64,000 bases of DNA, taken from DATAUD01 sp035511075 (GTDB taxonomy: Bacteria > Verrucomicrobiota > Verrucomicrobiia > Limisphaerales > Palsa-1400). The position numbers were made by a program, and so were the translations under genes. Below the pieces are notes generated by a model, which saw only the letters and a program-made list of their open reading frames with translations, did not search any database and was not told the origin of the DNA. This document shows, one piece after another, positions 25,751 through 34,816 of this stretch (within the stretch, counting starts at the first letter, position 1; each line of letters starts with the position of its first letter). Location: assembly GCA_035511075.1 (NCBI GenBank), contig DATKFW010000060.1, forward strand, positions 1 to 64,000, given 5' to 3'.

Positions 25751-27067
25751 ATGAAATTTCTCAAACCGCTAAGTTTATGCGCTTTGCTTTCTGCTGCCGT
25801 CTTCGGTTTCCAGAATTCCTCGAAAGCGCAATGTCCTTTGACCTTTTCTCCCAATCCCGGTCCCGCTACCGTGACCATCGAGGCCTACTGGTGGATCAAT
25901 GATAGTTATACCTCTTCAAACAATATCGCTGTCTTCCAGGATGTCGTCACAGTGAGCAATTCGACTGTTCCGGCGGGCACCTATCCCGGCTGGTGTATCG
26001 ATGCGCGTGACACCATTAACGGGCAGTCGGAGACTTATAACGTCCTTATGTTCTCCAGTTGTGACCCAAACCTGGATAAGGAGTTGGCCAACCTTGGCTA
26101 TTCCTACGGGTTTAGCTACCCCTCAACCGATACCAATGATTCAGCGGCCCAGTGGAACCAACTGAATTATATTCTCAATCATCCGGTGGCTGGCGCTTCC
26201 TATTGGGACATTCAGGGCGCCATTTGGAATATCATTGGCGGACCGTTGCCTCCCAATTCCTACTTCGAGGACACTCTTGGCCTGACCGGCTTGTCATACG
26301 ACACCAACAACGTCAGCGAAATGGTAAACAACGCCCGCGCTAACGCAGCCAGTTGGCAGCCGCAATGCGGCGACGTCATTGCTGTGATTCTTGCGATCAC
26401 CTCCCCGGACAATCTTGGAGATTTCCCGGTGCAGTTGACCATCCTTCAAGTTCCGGTGCCTTGCCCGTGCCCCACGCAGACCATTTGCTGCAGCGTTCCC
26501 TCGCAGAATTGTTATGGCGGTTCGCTTTGGTGCAACGCCCACCTCAACTGCAATCCCGGCAAGGAATGCACTGTTTATTGTGAGAACGCTTGCGTGACGC
26601 TGACGTGCAATAATGGCAAGACCTGCACCTACCCCGTGCCCAATTGCCAGGTTGACTTTAGCCCAACCTGCCGGACGCCCAGTTGTCAGTACCAGGGCGG
26701 AAAATGGACAACGACAGTCCCGTGCTGCGGCGACAGTCAGATTTTCCTTTCCGGCTGCGGTATCCCGTGGCAGTCCTGCTTCGCCAATTGCAAGTCACTA
26801 TCCTGGACGGGGACGTTTTGTTGCAGCACCCCGGGAGTCACTTGCCAGTGGCAATGTGGCGCGTCTTGCTACAACGCCAACTTGTGCAACTGTGGCACGA
26901 TTAACGTTAATCCCTGCTATCAACACTCCTGCGGTTACGCCAACGGCGACTGCGCGGGTACGCCCGAGAACTTCAAGGGGTACTGCCAGGGCGGCAATAA
27001 CTACTTCGGTCAGGGCAGCGGCTTTTGCGGTTCGTGGTCGCAAACCGGCTCATTTACCTGCAAGTAA
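25751..27067 (+). CDS. Secreted cysteine-rich protein
   Basis: 438 residues. A signal peptide (about 1-27, MKFLKPLSLCALLSAAVFGF then SSKAQ) is followed by an N-terminal domain (about 28-235). That domain has GWCIDARDTING...WNQLNYILNH...YWDIQGAIWNIIGG, a pattern seen in extracellular adhesin-like and thioester-like domains of several phyla. The C-terminal about 200 residues contain about 33 cysteines, many as CC or CxC with short spacing (TICCS, PCCGD, TFCCS, NLCNC). They must be disulfide-bonded or metal-bound. No repeat unit of fixed length was evident. There is no sorting tail: the protein ends SFTCK. It follows the PrsK/PrsR region, but its link to that system is not shown. Confidence 0.75.
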   Translation: MKFLKPLSLCALLSAAVFGFQNSSKAQCPLTFSPNPGPATVTIEAYWWINDSYTSSNNIAVFQDVVTVSNSTVPAGTYPGWCIDARDTINGQSETYNVLMFSSCDPNLDKELANLGYSYGFSYPSTDTNDSAAQWNQLNYILNHPVAGASYWDIQGAIWNIIGGPLPPNSYFEDTLGLTGLSYDTNNVSEMVNNARANAASWQPQCGDVIAVILAITSPDNLGDFPVQLTILQVPVPCPCPTQTICCSVPSQNCYGGSLWCNAHLNCNPGKECTVYCENACVTLTCNNGKTCTYPVPNCQVDFSPTCRTPSCQYQGGKWTTTVPCCGDSQIFLSGCGIPWQSCFANCKSLSWTGTFCCSTPGVTCQWQCGASCYNANLCNCGTINVNPCYQHSCGYANGDCAGTPENFKGYCQGGNNYFGQGSGFCGSWSQTGSFTCK

Positions 27068-27148
27068 TCCTACTGGGCGCGGATGGCGATTTCCAAGGTC
27101 GCCTCCGCGTCTGTTCGTTTCAGGAGCAACCTGCGACGGTTCATTCAT

Positions 27149-27178
27149 ACGGCTCGCCGAAAAGCGAGCCGTTTTCAT
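27149..27178 (+). terminator. Rho-independent terminator after the cysteine-rich gene
   Basis: ACGGCTCGC (27149-27157) and GCGAGCCGT (27164-27172) form a perfect 9-bp stem with loop CGAAAA, followed by TTTCATTT. It sits 82 nt after the stop and 75 nt before the convergent TolC-like gene end. Confidence 0.85.
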
Positions 27179-27252
27179 TTCCCGGGAGGAATCGCATGAT
27201 TTCCACCTTCGTTCCCTTCGCTTACTCCTGTTCAATTCCGAGTCGCCGCACT

Positions 27253-28764
27253 TCAGCGAAACCTCAGATCGATATGGTTGCGCTCCAGCGTAATACCCTC
27301 GTCGAGCGCAAGTTGTTCCAGGGCGGTGTTGTAATCTGATAGCGCGCTAATCTCGGCCGAACGCGCGGCGGTGAGGTTGTCCTGGAACTGCAGCACTTCA
27401 AAATTGATACGTTTGCCATCCTGCAATTCGACCTCGCCCGCTTGCAGGGCCTGTTCGGCATAGATCCGCGCTTCGCGCGTGTAATCGACCTTGAGCAGGT
27501 CCGCTTCAATCGCCTTGATGTCGTTATCGATGGCGGTGACGATCGTCCATTCCTCCTTCTTGGCCTGCAAGAGTAACGCCTGCAAGGCCGCGCGGTCCGC
27601 CCTGTAGGTGCCGCGGGCGCCGCTATTGCCCAGGGGGATGGTCAACACAATGCCGTAAGCGTAGTTCGGACTGGTGGCCTCTCTGATGGCTCCCAGCGTA
27701 GTGTCGAAGGTTGCATCCGTGGCGCTGCGGCCATAGCTGCCCACGACGTCAATTTGCGGAAACAATTGGTTGAAGTCGTATTTGATTGTGACGTGCTGCC
27801 TTTCAATTTTGAGTTTGGCCTGAACCATTTCCGGGCGTTCCTCCAGGCCGACCCGCCAGCATTCCTGCTGCTGGGGATGCTCCGGAACGGCGACAAGTTG
27901 TTCGGATGGCACGATAGTGAAATTGTCCAGGTCCCCCAAATGCTGGGCCAAAAGACCCTTGACGACGTTCTCCTGTTGCGCCAGGGCGATGAGCGCGGTC
28001 TGGACGTCCGATTGGGCGCTGGCGGCTTCCGATTCCGCCTGGCGTTCGTCCAACTGCCGCATCGCGCCGAGTTGCACCTTTTGTTTATCCTCGCTGACGG
28101 TTTCGTTTTTCAAGGCCAGCGCCTCCTCCTCCACCTCGAGATTTTCGCGCGCATAAATGAGTTTGAAATAGGCCGTCTTGACGTTGAAAACCACGGTCAT
28201 AACCTGAAGGCGGTAACTCCATTGATCGGTCCTGAGCGTGTTTTTGGCCACAGTGATCTGATAGCCGGCGCTGTTCATCCACATATTCTTCAGCAGCGGC
28301 TGGTCGAGTGAGATGGAAGGTTCAGCTTCGTACTGCCTCAGACCGCCGACGTTCTGAAGGGCCAAAGGTCCCGTCAGCGTGTAGGTCAGGCCCGATGGCA
28401 GCATCCCTGAGAGACCTGGAGTGTAGCTGTCGATCTTGGTGGTAGTTGCCGGGACCGGTATGTCCAAACCGCCCTCCGTGAAGAAGCCGCCGGGTTGCTC
28501 GGCGAAGTAGCGGGAGGCGTTCATCGTAAAAGAAGGCTCATAAGCCCCATAGAGGCCACCTAATGTGAATTGATCCACCTGGGGCTGGATGCGGCTGATG
28601 AGGATGTCGAGATTGTTGGTCAGGGCGATTTGCACCAATTGGTCGCCGGAGACCACTCGTTCCTGCGGCTGACGCACCTGGGCAAACGTCATGGGAGCGC
28701 CGGGGAGGCAGAAAAGCGCGCAAAGCAACGCGGCAATGGTTGGGCTTGGGTACTTGGGGGGCAT
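27253..28764 (-). CDS. TolC-family outer membrane efflux protein
   Basis: 503 residues, last gene of the export operon. A signal peptide (about 1-29, ending TFA) is followed by the duplicated helical-hairpin architecture of TolC-like channels. It has long coiled-coil stretches (about 165-260 and 395-480) and the paired strand regions. Family-typical patterns include DQPLLKNMWMNSAGYQ, LIYARENLEVEEEALALKNE and VLQFQDNLTAARSAEISALSDYNTAL. It should form the outer membrane exit duct for the MacA-type adaptor and ABC permeases encoded upstream on the same strand. It starts 22 nt after the last permease gene. Confidence 0.88.
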   Translation of the reverse strand: MPPKYPSPTIAALLCALFCLPGAPMTFAQVRQPQERVVSGDQLVQIALTNNLDILISRIQPQVDQFTLGGLYGAYEPSFTMNASRYFAEQPGGFFTEGGLDIPVPATTTKIDSYTPGLSGMLPSGLTYTLTGPLALQNVGGLRQYEAEPSISLDQPLLKNMWMNSAGYQITVAKNTLRTDQWSYRLQVMTVVFNVKTAYFKLIYARENLEVEEEALALKNETVSEDKQKVQLGAMRQLDERQAESEAASAQSDVQTALIALAQQENVVKGLLAQHLGDLDNFTIVPSEQLVAVPEHPQQQECWRVGLEERPEMVQAKLKIERQHVTIKYDFNQLFPQIDVVGSYGRSATDATFDTTLGAIREATSPNYAYGIVLTIPLGNSGARGTYRADRAALQALLLQAKKEEWTIVTAIDNDIKAIEADLLKVDYTREARIYAEQALQAGEVELQDGKRINFEVLQFQDNLTAARSAEISALSDYNTALEQLALDEGITLERNHIDLRFR

Positions 28765-28785
28765 GGGAGTTATCCGGGGCGGTTC

Positions 28786-30048
28786 CTATTCATAGCGCAA
28801 CGATTCTATCGGGTCCAAATTGGCCGCTTTGTATGCCGGGTAGGTGCCAAATACAATACCTACGAGGGAGCAGATACCCAGGCCGATGAATATCCAGTCC
28901 ACGGGCAGCACTTTTGGCAAATTGAGGAAATGCGCAATAAGGTCGCCTCCCGCCACCCCAAGGGCCACGCCAACCACGCCTCCCAATTCGCACAGGACGA
29001 CGGCTTCCATGATGAACTGGGCCATGATGCTTCGCTTCTTGGCGCCAATGGCCCGGCGGATGCCAATTTCGCGCGTCCGTTCCGTGACGGAAACGAGCAT
29101 GATATTCATAATGCCGATGCCCGCCGCAACCAGCGCGATGGAACTGATCAGCGAAATGGCGATCCGGATTTTGGAGGTGAATGATTTCATTTGTTCGATA
29201 AGCGAATCGTTGGAGATGATCTCAAAATCGTCCGGCTGCCCTGGGGGCACCTTGCGCAATTGCCGCATGATTCCGCGCACTTGATCGACGGTATCATCGT
29301 ATTGCGCCGGCCCGCGCGCCTGCACCAGGACGTTCAGATCCAAATAACGCGGGTTTTCGTAGCGGTTAATGGCGGTGGTGATGGGAATGAGCGCGAAATT
29401 GTCCTGATGCCCGCCTTCCATTTCGCCTTTGGCTTCGAGGACGCCGACGACGGTATATTTGACGCCCTTGAAGGAGACCCGCTCCCTGAGCGGCGAGCCG
29501 TATGGAAAGAGATCGTGCGCCAGGCTGTTTCCCAGGACGCATACATCGCGCAGTTCGTCCACGTCAGTATCCAGCAATGCGCGCCCCTGCTCGATCACCC
29601 AACTCTGGGCCGAAAAGCTGCCGGGAGTCTCACCCGAGATCCAAACGATGGGCGGCCCTTTGGCGTACCGGGAACTCATCGGGCCGCCGGTCACGCCATC
29701 GTCCTCCAGGCCGACGCTCAGCGGCAGCGTGGCGCGGCTGGCAAGGTCCAGACCCTGCTGCAAACTGATTCGCTGCCGCCGCCGGTATTTTTCCATCCCC
29801 TCGGGCCCTTCCACCTGCATGGCCGGCCAGGTTTGCAACTTGAAGGTCTGGCCCCCCAGTTGGTTGAGGTCGGACTCGATTTTTTGTTGTGACGCCCGCA
29901 TGGAAGTCATCACGACAATGATCGAGAAGACCCCCACCAGCACGCCAAGGAGAGTCAGGGCCGAGCGGAGCTTGTGCGCCACCACCGCGCTAAGGGCCAT
30001 GAACAGGCTTTCCTTCAATTCGGCCTGGAGAATGCTCAGTTTTTTCAT
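28786..30048 (-). CDS. MacB-type ABC transporter permease (second copy)
   Basis: 420 residues with the MacB/FtsX topology: one helix near the N-terminus (about 30-50), a large periplasmic MacB_PCD domain (about 55-290), and three C-terminal helices (about 300-325, 347-370, 385-405). The motif VSVTERTREIGIRRAIGAKKRSI, typical of the FtsX/MacB fold, sits between helices 2 and 3. The ATG at 30048 is 14 nt after the stop of the sister permease. It has no ATPase domain of its own and would use the separate ATPase encoded two genes upstream. Two different permeases suggest a heterodimer. Confidence 0.9.
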   Translation of the reverse strand: MKKLSILQAELKESLFMALSAVVAHKLRSALTLLGVLVGVFSIIVVMTSMRASQQKIESDLNQLGGQTFKLQTWPAMQVEGPEGMEKYRRRQRISLQQGLDLASRATLPLSVGLEDDGVTGGPMSSRYAKGPPIVWISGETPGSFSAQSWVIEQGRALLDTDVDELRDVCVLGNSLAHDLFPYGSPLRERVSFKGVKYTVVGVLEAKGEMEGGHQDNFALIPITTAINRYENPRYLDLNVLVQARGPAQYDDTVDQVRGIMRQLRKVPPGQPDDFEIISNDSLIEQMKSFTSKIRIAISLISSIALVAAGIGIMNIMLVSVTERTREIGIRRAIGAKKRSIMAQFIMEAVVLCELGGVVGVALGVAGGDLIAHFLNLPKVLPVDWIFIGLGICSLVGIVFGTYPAYKAANLDPIESLRYE

Positions 30049-30062
30049 GGCGTAATTCTCCC

Positions 30063-31301
30063 TTACTCGCTGCGCAGCGCGTCCACCGGGTTCATCCGCG
30101 CCGCCCGCCACGCCGGCGCGAAACCGGAGACCACGCCGGTTACGATGGAGGTCACAATGGCCAGGGCCATCACCGGCATGGACATGGTAACCGGGAAATA
30201 GGGAAAGGCGCCCTTGATCGAAAGCGTCAACAAATAAGTGATGCACAATCCCGCCAGTCCTCCAATCAAACAAATCGAGGCCGCTTCGATCAGGAATTGC
30301 AGCAGGATCGTGCGGCGCTTGGCGCCGATGGCTTTGCGCACGCCAATTTCGCGGGTCCGTTCCGCCACGGAAACAAACATGATGTTCATGATGCCAATGC
30401 CGCCGACGAACAGGGACATGCTTGTCACAAGCAGGCCGACGGTGGCCAGCGTGCCGGTCACGCGATCCAGCGTCTTGAGGATCTGTTCCTGCTGATTGAT
30501 GGAAAAATTGTCAGGGTCGCCCGGGGCCACATGGCGGATTTTTCGCATCAATCCCCGCAATTCCTCCTTGGCGTCGTCCAAATGTTTCACGTTCCGCACC
30601 TTGACCTGCACCTCGAAATTGGGATTTCTCATGTAGCCGATGAGAAGCTGCTGGATGGGGATGATCACCTCATTGTCGAAGCTGTTGAGACCCAGAAAGC
30701 TACCCCGCTTCTCCAGCACGCCGATGACCTCGAGGCGCCGCGCGCCGATTATGATCTTTTTTCCAATGGGCGATTCCTTGGGGAAGAGGTTTGTGGCGAC
30801 GTCATTGCCAATGACGCAGACCGGGCGGCCTCCCTCGTCTTCCGCCGAGCTTAGGAAGCGACCCAGCGCGATATTGAAACCGCTGGTTGTAAGAAACTGG
30901 TCGGTGCTGCCAATAATCTCCACGCTGCTCGCGCGGTGATTCTGGTACCACACCGCCTGCGTCGTGCTGACGGCGGGCGCCACGGCAGTTGCCTCGATCA
31001 TCTGGCGTTCCACCTGGCGCGCCTGCTCGCGGGTAATGTACGGGCGCTTGTTGTCGCTGATCCACTCTTCAATGGTATTGTTGACCCAGTTATGCTGGCT
31101 GACAAAGAGCACGTCCGCGCCCAGGATGGACAGGCTGTCGTGAAAGGCGCGGTTCAGGGCGTCAATCGCCGTGGCCATCGAAGTCACCGTGACGATGCCG
31201 ATGATAATCCCCAGGGTCGTCAGGACGGAGCGCAGTTTGTTGGCGAGGATGGCGTCCCAGGCGATGGCGAGTCCTTCCTTGATTTCAATCAGGTAGTTCA
31301 C
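30063..31301 (-). CDS. MacB-type ABC transporter permease (first copy)
   Basis: 412 residues with the same four-helix MacB layout: N-terminal helix about 25-48, periplasmic domain about 50-280, C-terminal helices about 288-312, 335-358 and 373-395. The motif VSVAERTREIGVRKAIGAKRRTI is present. It overlaps the ATPase gene by 4 nt (ATGA), so translation is coupled. It is clearly a paralogue of the following permease and probably pairs with it in an ABC exporter powered by the adjacent ATPase. Confidence 0.9.
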   Translation of the reverse strand: MNYLIEIKEGLAIAWDAILANKLRSVLTTLGIIIGIVTVTSMATAIDALNRAFHDSLSILGADVLFVSQHNWVNNTIEEWISDNKRPYITREQARQVERQMIEATAVAPAVSTTQAVWYQNHRASSVEIIGSTDQFLTTSGFNIALGRFLSSAEDEGGRPVCVIGNDVATNLFPKESPIGKKIIIGARRLEVIGVLEKRGSFLGLNSFDNEVIIPIQQLLIGYMRNPNFEVQVKVRNVKHLDDAKEELRGLMRKIRHVAPGDPDNFSINQQEQILKTLDRVTGTLATVGLLVTSMSLFVGGIGIMNIMFVSVAERTREIGVRKAIGAKRRTILLQFLIEAASICLIGGLAGLCITYLLTLSIKGAFPYFPVTMSMPVMALAIVTSIVTGVVSGFAPAWRAARMNPVDALRSE

Positions 31302-31999
31302 GCGGCCGGAGAATGTGCATTGACTGAATCATCGGCGATCAGTCCGTCGCGTATGCGCAGGATGCGGCGCGCATGCCGGGCGACATCCTCTTCGTGAGTC
31401 ACCACGAAAATGGTGTTCCCCTTGTCGGAAAGAACGCGCAGGAGCGCCATGATTTCGTCGCCCGTTTTGGAATCCAGATTGCCCGTCGGTTCGTCCGCCA
31501 GGATGATCGAAGGGGAATTGACCAAGGCGCGGGCGATGGCGACGCGTTGACGCTGGCCGCCGGACATTTCGTTGGGCTTGTGGTGCACGCGATTGGCCAG
31601 GCCGACGCTTTCGAGCGCCTCGAGGGTGATTCGTTTGCGATCGTCAGCGGGGAATCCGGCGTAAATGAGCGGGAGTTCGACATTGCGCAACGCGCTGGCG
31701 CGCGGCAGCAGGTTGAAGGTTTGAAAGACGAAACCGATTTCCCGATTGCGGATCTCGGCCAGTTGATTGTCATCCAGCTCGCTGACATTGGTGCCATTGA
31801 GTTCGTAAGAGCCGGACGTGCACGTGTCCAAACAGCCCAGCAGGTTCATCAGCGTCGATTTTCCCGAACCCGACGGTCCCATGATCGCCACATATTCCCC
31901 GCGCTCCACGTCCAGGGTAATGGAGCGCAGGGCATGGATGGTTTCCGTGCCCATCTGATAAAGCCGCGAGATATTCTGGAGGCTGATCAAACTCACCAC
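31298..31999 (-). CDS. MacB/LolD-type ABC transporter ATP-binding protein
   Basis: 233 residues. Walker A is GPSGSGKST (about 41-49), the Q-loop lies in GFVFQTFNLLPR, the ABC signature is MSGGQRQRVAIARAL, and Walker B is IILADEPTGNLDS with the H-loop in VVTHEEDVA. It belongs to the MacB/LolD/FtsE group of ATPases that drive FtsX-type permeases. The start is GTG at 31999 or the next GTG at 31996; GGAG lies upstream and fits the second better. It sits between the MacA-like adaptor gene (9 nt) and the first permease (4-nt overlap). Confidence 0.95.
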   Translation of the reverse strand: MVSLISLQNISRLYQMGTETIHALRSITLDVERGEYVAIMGPSGSGKSTLMNLLGCLDTCTSGSYELNGTNVSELDDNQLAEIRNREIGFVFQTFNLLPRASALRNVELPLIYAGFPADDRKRITLEALESVGLANRVHHKPNEMSGGQRQRVAIARALVNSPSIILADEPTGNLDSKTGDEIMALLRVLSDKGNTIFVVTHEEDVARHARRILRIRDGLIADDSVNAHSPAA

Positions 32000-32008
32000 G
32001 TCTCCGGG

Positions 32009-33376
32009 TCAGTAGGTTTTGGGTTCTTTGTCCTGTCCGGCGATCTGGGTATTGAGAATAACCTTTTTGCCATCCTCCAAATCGCGATTGATCGCCTTGT
32101 AGCCGCCGGAAACTACTTGGTCCCCCTCATGCGGGCCTTCAAGGATTTCCACGTAATTGTCGTCGCTGATGCCGCGCTTGACAGGCACCATTTTTACGTG
32201 GTCGCCCTGGACCACGAAGACCACTTCGATCGGCTTGGGCGGTTCGTCGGGTTTATTGTTCTGGTTCGTGGAATTGGCGCCGCCGCCGTTGGTGCCCAAG
32301 CCGGTGACGTAGAGATTGGTGCCGGCGTTTGTCTCGGCGGCGATGGCCGGGAGATTGGTCGCGGCGTTGTTGGTGGGCGGAACCCGCGTTGTCACGCTCT
32401 GAATGGGCACGGTGAGAACATTGGAGCGGTAGCGCGTCTGGACATCCGCGGTCACCGACATTCCCGGCAGGAAGGCGTCCTTTTGGCTGATGCGGATTTT
32501 GACCTGGAATTTCGTGGCGTCAGTGCTGGTGGAGGCGGTGGAAGTCGCCGACGTGTCGTTGTTATTGGCCGAGTCGGCAACTTCAGTCACGATTCCGTCA
32601 AACTTCTGGTCTTTGAACGAATCCACCTCCATGGTCGCCTTTTGGGAAACCTTGATCAAAGGCACGTCAATCTCGCCAATATCGATGCGCGCTTCCATCG
32701 TGTTCAAATCCGCCACCGTCATCACTTCGGTGCCCGCCATCTGGCCGGTGCCCACAACGCGTTCGCCCTGTTCGCAGTTCAATTTGCTGACCGTCCCGGT
32801 CAATGGAGAATAGACCGTGGTTTTTGAGAGGTCGGCTTCCGCGTTGTCCAACTGCGCCTTCGCGATGCTGACCTGCTCGACGGCGCCGTCCAGGGTCGAT
32901 TTGGCAACGTCATACGAGGTCTTGGCTGTCAGGAAATCGGACTCGGAAATCAGCTTGACCTTGTAAAGTGCGTCATTGCGTTTGTATTCCAGGTCGGCTT
33001 TTTCCAGGTTGGCGGCCGAGGTGTCGCGGTTGGCCATGGCCGATTTGTAGCCCGCGTCGAATTGGTCGCGGGCGGCGAGGTAATTGTCCGGCTTGATCTT
33101 GAAAAGCAGATCGCCTTTGTTGACGTGCTGGCCTTCCTTGACGGCCATCACGATGATTTCCCCGGAGACTTCAGGGCAGATTTTGACCTGGATGACTGGC
33201 TCCACCTTGCCGTTGCCCGGCACAACCTCGGTGATATTGCGACGGACGACTTTTTCCTCGGAAATCGGGATTGGGGGATCCTGTTTGCGCAATTTGGCGG
33301 TCACCAACCCGGCGACCAGCAGGACGCCGAGGATCAAAAAGACGATCAGCTTTTTCTTGCTCTTAGATTTTGCCAT
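32009..33376 (-). CDS. MacA/HlyD-type periplasmic adaptor protein
   Basis: 455 residues, first gene of the export operon. An N-terminal anchor helix (about 9-26) is followed by the adaptor domains: lipoyl half-motif PGNGKVEPVIQVKICPEVSG, alpha-helical hairpin (about 95-180), second lipoyl half VYSPLTGTVSKLN, and a beta-barrel with the IDIGEIDVPLIKVSQ region. A low-complexity Asn/Thr-rich insertion near 345-385 (ending TNGGGANSTNQNNKPDE) is unusual. It should bridge the ABC permeases to the TolC-like channel. Substrate (antibiotic, peptide, lipid) is not indicated. Confidence 0.9.
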   Translation of the reverse strand: MAKSKSKKKLIVFLILGVLLVAGLVTAKLRKQDPPIPISEEKVVRRNITEVVPGNGKVEPVIQVKICPEVSGEIIVMAVKEGQHVNKGDLLFKIKPDNYLAARDQFDAGYKSAMANRDTSAANLEKADLEYKRNDALYKVKLISESDFLTAKTSYDVAKSTLDGAVEQVSIAKAQLDNAEADLSKTTVYSPLTGTVSKLNCEQGERVVGTGQMAGTEVMTVADLNTMEARIDIGEIDVPLIKVSQKATMEVDSFKDQKFDGIVTEVADSANNNDTSATSTASTSTDATKFQVKIRISQKDAFLPGMSVTADVQTRYRSNVLTVPIQSVTTRVPPTNNAATNLPAIAAETNAGTNLYVTGLGTNGGGANSTNQNNKPDEPPKPIEVVFVVQGDHVKMVPVKRGISDDNYVEILEGPHEGDQVVSGGYKAINRDLEDGKKVILNTQIAGQDKEPKTY

Positions 33377-33463
33377 CTGCCACTCTTTCGTTGTATAGAC
33401 AATTCCCCGGCCAAATTGTTTCAGGAGAATTGAGTTTCATGGCAGAATGTTCCTGGATGTGTG

Positions 33464-33847
33464 TCACTGTTTCGTCGCCTGATCAGCCATCGGCCAGCCC
33501 GCGGCAACCATTGCCCGATAACCGCCGATCAACGAGGCGACATTCTTGTACCCCATTCGTTGTGCGACCTCGGCGGTGAGGGCGGAGCGATACCCGCCAC
33601 CGCAATACATGATGATTGGCGTCTCGGGATCGGGAATCCTGTCTTCGATGTCGCGCTCCAGGACGCCTTTGCCCAGGTGAATGGCCTGCGCGGCGTGTCC
33701 ACCGGCCCATTCGCTCTCTTCGCGCACATCCAACAGGATCGCGCGCGGGTCCGCGTTGAGCCGCTTGCGCGCCTCCTCGATGCTGACCTCGTGGATGCGC
33801 GGCCGAACGTCCTCAACCACCCTCAAGAAGCCGGGAGAATGCCGCAT
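33464..33847 (-). CDS. Rhodanese-like domain protein
   Basis: 127-residue single-domain rhodanese. The active-site loop is CGGGYRSA, with the catalytic cysteine in IIMYCGGG (near residue 81), preceded by AILLDVREESEWAGGHAAQAIHL as in sulfurtransferases. A free cytosolic domain: no signal peptide. It could transfer sulfane sulfur or serve in stress responses; the acceptor is not evident. It is transcribed toward the MacA operon but ends 87 nt before that operon's start, and has its own upstream region with dyad repeats. Confidence 0.85.
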   Translation of the reverse strand: MRHSPGFLRVVEDVRPRIHEVSIEEARKRLNADPRAILLDVREESEWAGGHAAQAIHLGKGVLERDIEDRIPDPETPIIMYCGGGYRSALTAEVAQRMGYKNVASLIGGYRAMVAAGWPMADQATKQ

Positions 33848-33889
33848 GGCTCAATGATAAAACCGCTGCGGCGGATTTGGCAACCACCG

Positions 33890-33935
33890 AATATTCGGGT
33901 AGTGTCTTAATTTAAAGACGCTGCCAATATTCGGG
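33890..33935. promoter_or_regulatory. Paired repeats around a central dyad upstream of the rhodanese gene
   Basis: The 10-nt sequence AATATTCGGG occurs at 33890-33899 and 33926-33935. Between them lies a dyad, AGTGTCTT (33901-33908) against AAGACGCT (33915-33922), with one G-T type mismatch. The element is 43 nt upstream of the rhodanese ATG and 110 nt upstream of the gene at 34045, so it could act on either. Confidence 0.4.
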
Positions 33936-34044
33936 GCGGATTGAGCGTCCAAATTCCCCTTGCTAATGTTTGTGACAGGCTTATGTTGCAACTGGGTCCG
34001 GAGGGGAAAATTTAATCCCGGCATAAGTGCCGGAGGAGCTAATA

Positions 34045-34764
34045 ATGAAAATTTGCCCGTCGATTTTACGGATTGTTCTTGTTTCCTTCAGCGCAGCCGC
34101 AGTGAGTCTTGCCTCGTTGCAAGATGCCAGCGCACAGCCGACCAACGCGCCCTCGGCGCCACCGCCTGGCAATGGCCCCGTCGCGACCACGATGACGCCC
34201 GGACTGCCATTCGGAGCATCCGAGGTGGTGAAAATGTACCAGGGCGGTATTGGGAAGGACGTGATTATAAACTACGTCGATAATGCCGTCCTGCCGTTCC
34301 ACCTTTCGGCGGACAACATTATTTATTTGCAAACCTTGGGAGTGCCGCAGGAAATTACAAAAGCGATTATTCTGCGTGACGGCCAATTGCAACAGCAGGC
34401 CATGTTATATGCGCAACAGATGGCGGCAAACGGGGCCAATCAGACGGCTGCGGCCGCGCAAGCACCGCCGCAGCAGGAGGGGGTCTTGAATCCGTCAACT
34501 CCGCCTCCCACAGTGGCGGCGTATCCGCCGCCGACTTATGACTATGGAAGCTCCTACTACGATGCCGGGTATCCGTATTACTATGGACCGTCGGTTGTCA
34601 TTGGTGGCGGATGGTGGCCCGGTTACTATGGCGGATGGGGTTTTCGCGGTGGGTACGGCGGTTTCCGCGGAGGATTCGGTGGTTTCCGCGGCGGTGGAGG
34701 GTTTGTTGGCCACGGAGGTGGAGGTGGTTTTGGGGGCCACGGCGGCGGCGGCGGACACCGATAA
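34045..34764 (+). CDS. Secreted glycine-rich protein
   Basis: 239 residues. A signal peptide (about 1-31, ending ASA) is followed by a proline-rich segment and a predicted helical domain (about 55-120: LPFGASEVVKMYQGG...VLPFHLSADNIIYLQTLGVPQEI). An alanine/glutamine stretch and a C-terminal half rich in Tyr, Pro and Gly come next, ending in (F/G)GGHGGGGG repeats. GGAGGAG lies 7 nt before the ATG. The glycine-rich tail resembles surface or matrix proteins, but there is no anchor. Function unknown. Confidence 0.7.
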   Translation: MKICPSILRIVLVSFSAAAVSLASLQDASAQPTNAPSAPPPGNGPVATTMTPGLPFGASEVVKMYQGGIGKDVIINYVDNAVLPFHLSADNIIYLQTLGVPQEITKAIILRDGQLQQQAMLYAQQMAANGANQTAAAAQAPPQQEGVLNPSTPPPTVAAYPPPTYDYGSSYYDAGYPYYYGPSVVIGGGWWPGYYGGWGFRGGYGGFRGGFGGFRGGGGFVGHGGGGGFGGHGGGGGHR

Positions 34765-34816
34765 GCTGGTGAGCGGCCGTTCTTAAGCTCCTCCCTGGAA
34801 TCCAGAGGTCTCCGGC

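Noticed and set aside
31373..32827. 484-codon plus-strand frame opposite the adaptor gene
   Set aside because: The MacA-type adaptor on the minus strand explains the codon pattern; this frame has no recognisable domain.
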